This document shows positions 1 to 5,257 of a stretch of 5,257 nt of DNA, piece after piece (the first letter of the stretch is position 1; each line of letters starts with the position of its first letter). Under the pieces are notes generated by a model. It did not search any database and was not told the DNA's origin. It worked only from the letters and a program-made list of their open reading frames with translations. Location of the stretch: NCBI GenBank assembly GCA_040774885.1, contig JAXGTO010000052.1, positions 1 to 5,257 of the forward strand, given 5' to 3'. The position numbers and the translations under genes were made by a program. Source of the DNA: JAXGTO01 sp040774885. Lineage in GTDB: Bacteria > Actinomycetota > Coriobacteriia > Coriobacteriales > Eggerthellaceae.

Positions 1-389
1 GCGCCGGGCTCAGAGGTATCGGCGGCGGGGTCCTTGCCTGCGGCGGAACCGCTGCCGGCGGCAGAGCCGTCGCCGCCCGAGGACTCGTCGACAACGCCGG
101 AGATGCTGCCGTCGACGGGCTGCTTTCCCGCGGCGTCGGAAGCCACGGACGAAACGTCCTCCGTGGCTTCGCTTCCATCTGACGAATCAACGATCATGCA
201 GGTAGAAGCGCCATAAACGCCAGACGAGACAACTGCAGCAACGCCGCCCTCAGCAGCACATGCAGTACCTGGAAGCGCAACGACGGCAGACAGCGCCAAG
301 ACGAGCATTGCCGCAAGACAACTGCCTCTAAATTTTGATTCTGCGCTTAATCCCCCGACCAAGCGGCAAATCGTACCTGTTTTCTCCAT
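1..389 (-). CDS. Secreted protein with Ser/Ala/Asp-rich linker, N-terminal 129 residues only (3' end beyond window)
   Basis: The frame is open from the ATG at 389 to the left edge. An in-frame stop at 410-408 confines the start to 407-389, where ATG(389) and an upstream TTG(401) are the only usual start codons; neither has a strong Shine-Dalgarno, so ATG is preferred. The N-terminus is a signal peptide: a long polar/basic region (about residues 1-24), a hydrophobic core (25-39, LAAMLVLALSAVVAL) and a probable signal peptidase I site after A45 (A-C-A). The mature part begins with a short Ala/Val-rich stretch. From about residue 68 it becomes a low-complexity linker of Ser, Ala, Asp, Gly and Glu, as often found between a signal peptide and the folded domains of surface proteins. 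Any functional domain lies outside the window. The gene starts 13 bp after the lipoprotein stop, so it is probably its co-transcribed neighbour. GC climbs from about 52% near the signal peptide to about 78% at the edge. Product identity unknown. Confidence 0.8.
   Translation of the reverse strand, partial: MEKTGTICRLVGGLSAESKFRGSCLAAMLVLALSAVVALPGTACAAEGGVAAVVSSGVYGASTCMIVDSSDGSEATEDVSSVASDAAGKQPVDGSISGVVDESSGGDGSAAGSGSAAGKDPAADTSEPG
139..170. repeat. Inverted repeat (hairpin) inside the secreted-protein gene
   Basis: GAAGCCAC (139-146) pairs with GTGGCTTC (163-170), and inside it GGACG (147-151) pairs with CGTCC (155-159) around an AAA loop, leaving a 3-nt bulge. An alternative register gives 11 continuous pairs (139-149 with 160-170). 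It encodes roughly residues 74-84 of the secreted protein, in the low-complexity linker, so it may be a by-product of GC-rich Ser/Ala/Glu codons. No function is claimed. Confidence 0.5.
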
Positions 390-402
390 GATGTCGCCCA
401 AA

Positions 403-1227
403 CTATCTTAAGACAACGCCACCGGAGACACATCCATCTCCGCTTTGGCCAACCGAAGACGAATCAGAAGAAGAACCGCTTGAAGAAGAAGATGACGACG
501 AGTCGGACGATCCCGTCGAAGCGCTCGAGGAACCCGTGTCGTAGCTATAGGTCGAACCGGTGTCATAAGAATAGGTATCAGTAGTAGCTGCAGGAGCCTC
601 GTAGGTTGTGGAAGCGGCGGCCGCTTCGGCATCTGCAGCTTGCTGGGCCTGCTCGGCTGCAGCAGCCTCCGCAGCCGCGGCAGCATCTGCAGCTTCCTGT
701 TGGGCTTGGACATACGCCTGCTCGGCGGAAAGCGTGGAAACAGTTGATGAACCGCTGGTATAGGTAAGGTACGCGATGTCGCCTTGGACCTCGATGGCAG
801 CATCATCGCCCAGCACGGAAACGTCCACGCCATGCAACGTATAGACGGAAGCATCCTTGCAAGTGATCTGGATGTCATACGCAGAAGCGCCGGACGTGGG
901 CTCGAAGGAAATCTGAGCCTTCTCGGCATTCTTCCAAACTTGGGACGAAGGCATGGAAAGCGCAGTACCGAACTCGTCGGTTTCGGTTACGGCAATATTC
1001 ACCTGAGAGATATCCTTGCCGATTTGATTATCAAGCTTGATGGTCTTGGCGGTTGAAGATTGCGTGCCGATGGCGAACAGCGTTTCCTGGGAAGACGTGG
1101 TGTCCGTCTGCTCCTGGCTTTGCTGAGTGTCAGTTGAAGAAGACTCGCTGGAGCACCCGGCAACTGCCCCCAGGCTCGAGACCAACAATCCTGCGACGAT
1201 AACACCGCCAACTTTTTGCTTGAACAT
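403..1227 (-). CDS. Putative lipoprotein with beta-rich domain, Ala-rich helix and Ser-rich C-terminal tail
   Basis: The 274-residue product starts with a type II signal peptide: a basic N-terminus (MFKQK), a hydrophobic core, and a lipobox-like LGAVAGC giving Cys25 as the lipidated residue, so the protein should be anchored on the outer face of the membrane. Residues 26-48 are a Ser/Thr/Gln tether. Residues 49-160 form a compact, probably beta-rich domain (FAIGTQSS, IKLDNQIGKDISQVNIAV, YDIQITCKDASVYTLHGVDV) with one Cys at 123. Residues 167-206 are an Ala/Gln/Glu helix, 218-233 two copies of TYSYDTGS, and 233-258 mostly Ser. The protein ends GDGCVSGGVVLR, with a second Cys at 266. The start is supported by AAAGG (1239-1235) seven bases upstream. 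It lies 27 bp after the SGNH gene and 13 bp before the next, so it is probably in the same operon. I do not recognise a characterised family. It could be an accessory factor of the acyltransferase pair or a separate surface protein. Confidence 0.88.
   Translation of the reverse strand: MFKQKVGGVIVAGLLVSSLGAVAGCSSESSSTDTQQSQEQTDTTSSQETLFAIGTQSSTAKTIKLDNQIGKDISQVNIAVTETDEFGTALSMPSSQVWKNAEKAQISFEPTSGASAYDIQITCKDASVYTLHGVDVSVLGDDAAIEVQGDIAYLTYTSGSSTVSTLSAEQAYVQAQQEAADAAAAAEAAAAEQAQQAADAEAAAASTTYEAPAATTDTYSYDTGSTYSYDTGSSSASTGSSDSSSSSSSSGSSSDSSSVGQSGDGCVSGGVVLR
529..576 (-). repeat. Two tandem 24-bp units encoding TYSYDTGS
   Basis: The units 576-553 and 552-529 encode identical octapeptides (residues 218-225 and 226-233 of the lipoprotein) but match at only 18 of 24 bases. 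The peptide is therefore better conserved than the DNA, which points to an older duplication kept at protein level. The repeat separates the Ala-rich helix from the Ser-rich tail. Confidence 0.7.
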
Positions 1228-1254
1228 GTTGCTACCTTTCCCTTTCTGCAGCCA

Positions 1255-2817
1255 TCACGCCTGTTGAAGCGCCTGGCTATCGAACACCTTCATTCCATAC
1301 GTCCCCGTAGCGTCTCTTACGAACACGCGGACTTCCGCTATATCGCCCGAAAGATTAGATGCATCACAATATACCTGATACCCATAATCATCTGCAGTGG
1401 AATCTGCTTGCCCGCCGCCGAACTCATCGAAATCGGCGTCATCGGCACCTTGCGAAGCCGATACGGAGACCGTAAAGGCCTCCATGGTCCGCTGATTGCC
1501 CGACCCGTCGACAATGGTGACGTATATGGTCGCATCTGGGTTGCGCAACTGCTGGTCGAGGACACCCGACAGCACGATAAACGGCCCATTGGTCGAACGA
1601 ATGCAGGTGGTGTTTTCCCCCGATGCCTCGCATTGCTGGGGCACTTCCACTTGCACACGGGGATTTCCGAAGATAGGCGCATTCTTGGATAAATAACTCA
1701 GGTGGCGCTCGGCCCGTTCGAGGACGACGGCATCGGCATCGGTTTCGGCTATCTTGAGCGCATTGTAAGGCACAAGTTTGCTGAAAGAAGCCGATTGCGT
1801 AGCGGAAGCCATATAGGGAATGAGGTTGTTGCCGAACGAATCGCGATACACCAGCAACGAGCCCGTTCCCGACCCGGAAGTATCAACCCAATTGTCGGTA
1901 ACGCTTGACTGTGAATCATCGAAAGACCAGGTGGAACCGGTACGATCGACGCCATCGTTGATTCCCTGCGCGTATTCATCGGTTTCCGTCGGCGTATCCG
2001 TCGGATACAGCATTCCAGCCAAGTCTCCAGAATAATCATCACGCGCAACCCATTGATCATCGGATACATCCACCGCCTGCAATCCCGTTGCTTGAAGCAA
2101 AGCGTTGGCAACGACAAGCGCCCCTTGGTTGTTCCAGTGGGTATCGCGCTGGTAATATAGAGTGTCGTCAGAAGATTCGATCAGTTCGAACGAGTCAACG
2201 TAATTCACTCCATATTCCTGGAGATACGGCTTAAGGCGCTCTGCATTCGAATCGTCTTTGCACTGCAGATAATACAAGGGCATATGACTGGGATAAACGC
2301 TGCTTTTATCAGGCGCAACAGTAAAGACGAATGACGCACCTTGCGCATTGGCATAGCCTTGCAAAAGCGAAAGATTATGGGCGATATTGCGAAGCCCACG
2401 ATCGGTCATTCGCGATTCGCCCAGGTAATCATAGAGAGTTCCTCCGTAATACAGCCAACCCTCGCTTCCCACCACCACCTGATCGGTCGCGGAAGACCCC
2501 AAAGCGGCACGGACGGAAGCGTTGAGCGACACCAGTTGGTTTCGACCGGCGAAATGATCCTCGAAATACGTTCCAGAATCTTGCAGCACGTTGAAATTGA
2601 ATGTTCCATCATCCGCAGTCAAAGACGGCTCTGAAGCGAGTTCGCGGTTCTCGGAAGTGGCCTCGGTAGGCGCAACAAGCATGCCAAGGCTCGGAATAAG
2701 GAGCAAAACGAAGGCGACGATCAAAAATGCGGCAGCAGCCGGCGTCGTGCGATGATCGGCGGGTTTTGCAGCTACGTGGGCACCACGTGAATGGTTGCCC
2801 TTGGATTTATCCGGCAT
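1255..2817 (-). CDS. Membrane-anchored SGNH-fold O-acetyltransferase-like protein (AlgJ/AlgX/DHHW type)
   Basis: The probable role is to transfer acyl (acetyl) groups to an extracellular glycan, working with the MBOAT protein encoded 16 bp upstream. The 520-residue product has a basic cytoplasmic N-terminus (1-25), one membrane segment (about 28-49) and a large external part. Family hallmarks in order: VVVGSEGWLYYGG (114-126), VAPDKSSVYP (167-176), the DxHW motif in RDTHWNNQGA (Asp225, His227), GDLAGMLYP (264-272) and YRDSFGNN (Ser327). An Asp-x-His placed before the serine is the order seen in AlgX, so all three catalytic residues appear intact. Residues about 385-520 are an added, probably beta-rich domain with Cys396, Cys405 and Cys484 and an acidic loop (459-477); this makes it longer than a usual AlgJ. 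The frame is open to 3180, but that extension lies inside the MBOAT gene; the ATG at 2817 follows a strong Shine-Dalgarno and precedes the membrane anchor. The acyl group and acceptor cannot be read from sequence. Confidence 0.9.
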   Translation of the reverse strand: MPDKSKGNHSRGAHVAAKPADHRTTPAAAAFLIVAFVLLLIPSLGMLVAPTEATSENRELASEPSLTADDGTFNFNVLQDSGTYFEDHFAGRNQLVSLNASVRAALGSSATDQVVVGSEGWLYYGGTLYDYLGESRMTDRGLRNIAHNLSLLQGYANAQGASFVFTVAPDKSSVYPSHMPLYYLQCKDDSNAERLKPYLQEYGVNYVDSFELIESSDDTLYYQRDTHWNNQGALVVANALLQATGLQAVDVSDDQWVARDDYSGDLAGMLYPTDTPTETDEYAQGINDGVDRTGSTWSFDDSQSSVTDNWVDTSGSGTGSLLVYRDSFGNNLIPYMASATQSASFSKLVPYNALKIAETDADAVVLERAERHLSYLSKNAPIFGNPRVQVEVPQQCEASGENTTCIRSTNGPFIVLSGVLDQQLRNPDATIYVTIVDGSGNQRTMEAFTVSVSASQGADDADFDEFGGGQADSTADDYGYQVYCDASNLSGDIAEVRVFVRDATGTYGMKVFDSQALQQA

Positions 2818-2822
2818 CTTCG

Positions 2823-2830
2823 CTCCCCCT
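2823..2830 (-). promoter_or_regulatory. Strong ribosome binding site of the SGNH gene
   Basis: The minus strand reads AGGGGGAG five bases before the ATG at 2817. It decides the start: the same frame runs on to 3180, but that part is antisense-free overlap with the MBOAT gene in a different frame and has no family resemblance. The site sits within the 16-bp gap after the MBOAT stop, so the two proteins are probably translated in sequence from one mRNA. Confidence 0.8.
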
Positions 2831-2833
2831 TTC

Positions 2834-4234
2834 CTAGAACCTGAAATAGATGAACGGGTTGTACCCGCCACCCGAAAGACTGGCCACGCAAGCAATGAGC
2901 AGCACGATGCCCACAGCGTAGCTTGCAATACGAACAGCTGGACGGGCCGCGTCGAAACGCGCTTCGAACCAAGGTTTGATGGGAGCCGCAGCCGCAATGG
3001 CAAATACCAAGGCGATGACGAAAACCGGGGTGAGCTGACGGACAGCCAATTCCATGCTGGCATAGTCGAAATGGAATCCCGTGTACATCTGACCGATAAT
3101 GGCGATTCCTTGCCCGAAACCGTCAGCGCGGAACAAGACGAACGCAGTGCACACCACCAACAGCGTGTACAGAAGCCCAATGGGTTTGGGAAGCTTTTTG
3201 ATGGGGATGTACTCTTCCAACAACAAGAACAATCCGTGAATCAAGCCCCACACCACAAACGTCCAACTGGCTCCATGCCACAAACCGCAGGTGAAGAAGA
3301 CGACGAGCTTATTGAACACCGCGCGCGGCCTGCCTTTGCGGTTGCCGCCCAGCGGAATGTACACATACTCCTTGAACCACGTCGAAAGCGAGATATGCCA
3401 ACGACGCCAGAATTCCTTGATGGTGCACGATGCATAGGGATAGCGGAAGTTTTCTTTGAAAGTAAAGCCGAACATGCGGGCCATGCCGATGGCCATATCT
3501 GAATACCCGCTGAAATCGAAATAGATCTGCATCAAATAAGCGATAGCCGCTATCCAAGCTCCCAGGATGTTGATCTGCGAAGGATCAGCGCCGAAAATGC
3601 TGTCGACGGCCACAGCCATAGTATTGGCGATAAGCACTTTTTTGCCCAGGCCGAAGCAAAAGCGGCGGAACCCGAGCGCTTTGTCTTCAAGCGAAGCATG
3701 CCGCGTTGCCAGTTGATCTTCGATATCGTGGTATTTGATGATGGGGCCGGCGATGAGCTGAGGGAAGAATGCGATGTAGAGCAGCACATGCGCATAATTC
3801 TTCTGGCCCTCGACCTCTCCGCGATACACGTCGATGACATAAGAAAGAGCTTGAAAGGTATAAAACGAGATGCCGATGGGAAGCGCGATGTCCGGAGATG
3901 CAACGTTCAGCCCCGTTATGCCATTGAACGTATTCACCACCATATCGGCGTACTTGAACACACAAAGGCATCCTAAGTTGGCAACGACCGCCACCGCAAG
4001 AAAAATTCTGCGGGCAGCGGACGACTCCGTACGCCCCAATACCAACCCGAGCGCCCAATTCACAATGGTCGATGCGAGCATGAGCACCACATAGACGGGC
4101 TCGCCATAGGCATAGAACACCAGACTGGCAACGATAAGCAAAGCATTCTTGGAACGCATGCCGGGAAGGACCTGATAAATCAGGAAAACTGCGGGAAAAA
4201 ACACGCATAGAAAAGTAAGCGAGCTGAATACCAT
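2834..4234 (-). CDS. MBOAT-family membrane O-acyltransferase (AlgI/DltB-like)
   Basis: This is a complete 466-residue polytopic membrane protein, about the usual length for AlgI-type enzymes. Such proteins take an activated acyl donor from the cytoplasm and pass the acyl group to the outer face for glycan or teichoic acid modification. Hallmarks in order: an N-terminal MVFSSLTFL start, GISFYTFQALSYVIDVYRG (121-139), FFPQLIAGPI (156-165), YFDFSGYSDMAIG (238-250), NFRYPY then EFWRRWHISLSTWFKEYVYI (274-293, His280) followed by PLGGNR, CGLWHGASWTFVVWGLIHG (316-334, with His320 as the expected essential histidine) and the C-terminal NPFIYFRF. Nothing is truncated. The start is set by the family-typical N-terminus; the Shine-Dalgarno is weak (GGA at 4243-4241). 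It is the first gene of the probable operon, and the SGNH gene directly downstream supports extracellular glycan O-acetylation over D-alanylation, since no dltA/C genes are seen here. Substrate unknown. Confidence 0.95.
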   Translation of the reverse strand: MVFSSLTFLCVFFPAVFLIYQVLPGMRSKNALLIVASLVFYAYGEPVYVVLMLASTIVNWALGLVLGRTESSAARRIFLAVAVVANLGCLCVFKYADMVVNTFNGITGLNVASPDIALPIGISFYTFQALSYVIDVYRGEVEGQKNYAHVLLYIAFFPQLIAGPIIKYHDIEDQLATRHASLEDKALGFRRFCFGLGKKVLIANTMAVAVDSIFGADPSQINILGAWIAAIAYLMQIYFDFSGYSDMAIGMARMFGFTFKENFRYPYASCTIKEFWRRWHISLSTWFKEYVYIPLGGNRKGRPRAVFNKLVVFFTCGLWHGASWTFVVWGLIHGLFLLLEEYIPIKKLPKPIGLLYTLLVVCTAFVLFRADGFGQGIAIIGQMYTGFHFDYASMELAVRQLTPVFVIALVFAIAAAAPIKPWFEARFDAARPAVRIASYAVGIVLLIACVASLSGGGYNPFIYFRF

Positions 4235-4260
4235 CTAGCATCCGACCCGCCGCAAACAGC

Positions 4261-4292
4261 TTTCGGGCATCCATGGAAACGGATGCCCGAAA
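4261..4292 (-). terminator. Stem-loop after the transglutaminase gene, possible terminator or leader hairpin
   Basis: TTTCGGGCATCC (4261-4272) and GGATGCCCGAAA (4281-4292) form a perfect 12-bp stem around an 8-nt loop, 25 bp beyond the transglutaminase stop and 26 bp before the MBOAT start. The position suits a terminator. However, the polarity is wrong for a classical intrinsic terminator: T's lie at the 5' side and A's at the 3' side in both directions, and only GCTGTTTG follows on the minus strand. It could instead be a weak terminator, an attenuating hairpin in the MBOAT leader or a protein-binding palindrome. Confidence 0.5.
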
Positions 4293-4317
4293 AGAAGACG
4301 GATATCAGCGACGACCA

Positions 4318-5257
4318 TCACCAGAAATGGTATTCCGTCGGCGAGGAAGCATACGTGCACATATACCAGCCATACCCCGGCATCTCGTGCTGCATGTCGC
4401 AATCGATGACATAAGTGGTGCCACCGCTGTAAATCTCAGTCCAGCCATGCGGGGCAACGGGATCGGTATAACCGACTACCCAGCCGCTCACAACGCCGGC
4501 ATTTTCTCCCAAGGCACGTGCGAGCATACACATGAGAGCCGCATAGCGATAGCAGTTGCCGCCACCATTGTTGATCATTTCCAAAGCGAAACCGGGCGCC
4601 CAATCACCAGAGGGATATTTCGATCCGTCGATATAATCGAAGCCGGCCACATAGTAGAATGCCTTGTTCAGCGTATTGATGCCGCTATTGACTATTCGAG
4701 CAACAGCGATGTTCACATCATCACGACTGCAGCAGGTTTCACAGATAAATCCGAGAACGCCATCATTATTGGCATAATACACGCTTGCTCCCGATACCTG
4801 ATAGGCGTTTCGCGCCACATAACCCGTGGAATAGTAACCATAGTAACTATTACCGCCCACGTTGAACGACCCCACGCGCGCACCGCAATACGAACCGGAC
4901 ACCTTCTCAATCCAGTAGCGCTGAAGGCTGCCCGCGTACTTCGCGGTGACCAGCCAGCCGGGAGTTGCGGCGAGCCTGCCATCATTGTCGGCCAGGAGGC
5001 GGTGGTTCGATCCGTAAGCGGCGACCCCGCGCAGCACGTAGCCCTTGCCGTACACGCCGTAGTACTGCGATCCGCCGGTCTGGAAGAAGCCGGTCTGCGC
5101 GCCGGAGTACGGGCCGGTGAGCGTCGTCAACCAGTAGCGCTGCAGGTTGCCGGCGGTGTACTTCCCCGTCACCAGCCAGCCGGTGCCGGAGGCCAGCTTC
5201 CCGTCGTTGTCGGCCAGAAGCACCGCCGAGTAGGCGGAGCACTGCATGGTGCCGCGC
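4318..5257 (-). CDS. Secreted protein with tandem wall-binding-type repeats and C-terminal transglutaminase-like domain (5' end beyond window)
   Basis: The frame is open through the right edge (Arg-Gly-Thr precede the Met at 5247), so this Met is internal and the true start lies outside. The visible 313 residues, numbered here from that Met, begin with two tandem repeats of 75 and 73 residues and a third cut short after about 22 (YYANNDGVLGF). Next comes a Cys cluster, CETCC (169-173), then a papain-like transglutaminase domain of about 135 residues: FALEMINNGGGNCYRYAALM with Cys232, VAPHGWTEI with His267, and TYVIDCDM with Asp282, so the triad is intact. The protein ends EYHFW. Such domains catalyse cross-linking or act as peptidases or amidases; the sequence does not say which. 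The repeats suggest attachment to the cell wall, so the enzyme probably acts on the surface or on host material. The first repeat and half of the second are about 69% GC, the rest near 50%, suggesting exchange between repeat paralogues. It is on the same strand as the MBOAT operon, 83 bp upstream. Confidence 0.88.
   Translation of the reverse strand, partial: RGTMQCSAYSAVLLADNDGKLASGTGWLVTGKYTAGNLQRYWLTTLTGPYSGAQTGFFQTGGSQYYGVYGKGYVLRGVAAYGSNHRLLADNDGRLAATPGWLVTAKYAGSLQRYWIEKVSGSYCGARVGSFNVGGNSYYGYYSTGYVARNAYQVSGASVYYANNDGVLGFICETCCSRDDVNIAVARIVNSGINTLNKAFYYVAGFDYIDGSKYPSGDWAPGFALEMINNGGGNCYRYAALMCMLARALGENAGVVSGWVVGYTDPVAPHGWTEIYSGGTTYVIDCDMQHEMPGYGWYMCTYASSPTEYHFW
4747..5256 (-). repeat. 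Tandem protein repeats (about 74 residues each), two full and one partial
   Basis: The units are 5256-5032, 5031-4813 and 4812-4747 (partial). Shared positions read R-G at the start, then LLADNDG.LA, GWLVT.KY, LQRYW, G.Y.GA..G.F, GG..YYG.Y and GYV. DNA identity is patchy: exact blocks include CCAGTAGCGCTG (4912-4923 and 5131-5142), ACCAGCCAGCCGG (4949-4961 and 5171-5183) and TTGTCGGCCAG (4985-4995 and 5207-5217). Aromatic- and Gly-rich repeats of this kind usually bind wall polymers. The third copy keeps only the NNDG core and merges into the catalytic domain. Confidence 0.82.

Noticed and set aside
34..216. Plus-strand Pro/Ser-rich open frame
   Set aside because: It is the complement of the Ser/Ala/Asp-rich linker of the secreted protein; the minus frame has a proper signal peptide and operon spacing.
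454..531. Ser-codon tract as a phase-variable simple repeat
   Set aside because: The serine codons are mixed and interrupted by Asp, Gly and Val codons, so there is no long uniform repeat prone to slippage.
1216..1692. Plus-strand open frame of 158 codons
   Set aside because: It is antisense to the 3' part of the SGNH gene and the lipoprotein start, with no family resemblance.
2818..3180. N-terminal extension of the SGNH frame giving a 641-residue protein
   Set aside because: The extension overlaps the MBOAT gene on the same strand in another frame, has no membrane-protein or family features, and the ATG at 2817 has a strong ribosome binding site and precedes a normal membrane anchor.
2795..3502. 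Plus-strand open frame of 235 codons
   Set aside because: It is antisense to the MBOAT and SGNH genes, whose motifs are unambiguous; its product is charged low-quality sequence without recognisable domains.
4235..4450. A sigma-A promoter for the MBOAT operon
   Set aside because: I found TATA-like pieces on the minus strand but no -35/-10 pair with sensible spacing, so none is called.
4318..5247. The Met at 5247 as a true start of the transglutaminase protein
   Set aside because: It lies inside the first wall-binding repeat and the frame continues open to the window edge; there is no signal peptide after it.

Overview
The window holds a compact set of genes that are all read from the minus strand (right to left) and all encode cell-envelope or secreted proteins. 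The right-edge protein carries tandem repeats of about 74 residues with the signature LLADNDG..GWLVT..LQRYW. From memory I associate these repeats with secreted wall-bound proteins of Coriobacteriia (Eggerthella/Slackia-type gut Actinobacteria). Hand counts of 60-base lines give 43-65% GC in the middle of the window and about 63-78% at both extremities, which fits a medium-to-high GC actinobacterium. The lineage is an inference and was not checked by any search.

Layout in transcription order. (1) 5257-4318: the 3' part of a secreted protein, with two full wall-binding-type repeats and a third partial one, then a papain-like transglutaminase domain (Cys, His and Asp all visible). (2) 4317-4235: an 83-bp gap with a perfect 12-bp inverted repeat. 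(3) 4234-2834: a complete MBOAT-family membrane O-acyltransferase of the AlgI/DltB type. (4) 2817-1255: a membrane-anchored AlgJ/AlgX/DHHW-type SGNH-fold protein with an extra C-terminal domain. (5) 1227-403: a lipoprotein with a beta-rich domain, an Ala-rich helix, a YSYDTGS repeat and a Ser-rich tail. (6) 389-1: the start of another secreted protein, with signal peptide and a Ser/Ala/Asp/Gly-rich linker, running off the left edge. Genes 3-6 are separated by only 16, 27 and 13 bp and very probably form one operon.

Proposed joint function (inference): the MBOAT protein moves acyl groups, most likely acetyl, across the membrane, and the anchored SGNH protein transfers them to an extracellular glycan. 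This matches the division of labour in alginate O-acetylation (AlgI with AlgJ/AlgX) and resembles DltB/DltD. The lipoprotein and the secreted protein encoded just downstream are candidate accessory or substrate-binding surface partners and are the least understood part of the locus. No stretch longer than 83 bp lacks a gene. I see no RNA genes, mobile elements, CRISPR arrays or convincing promoters.
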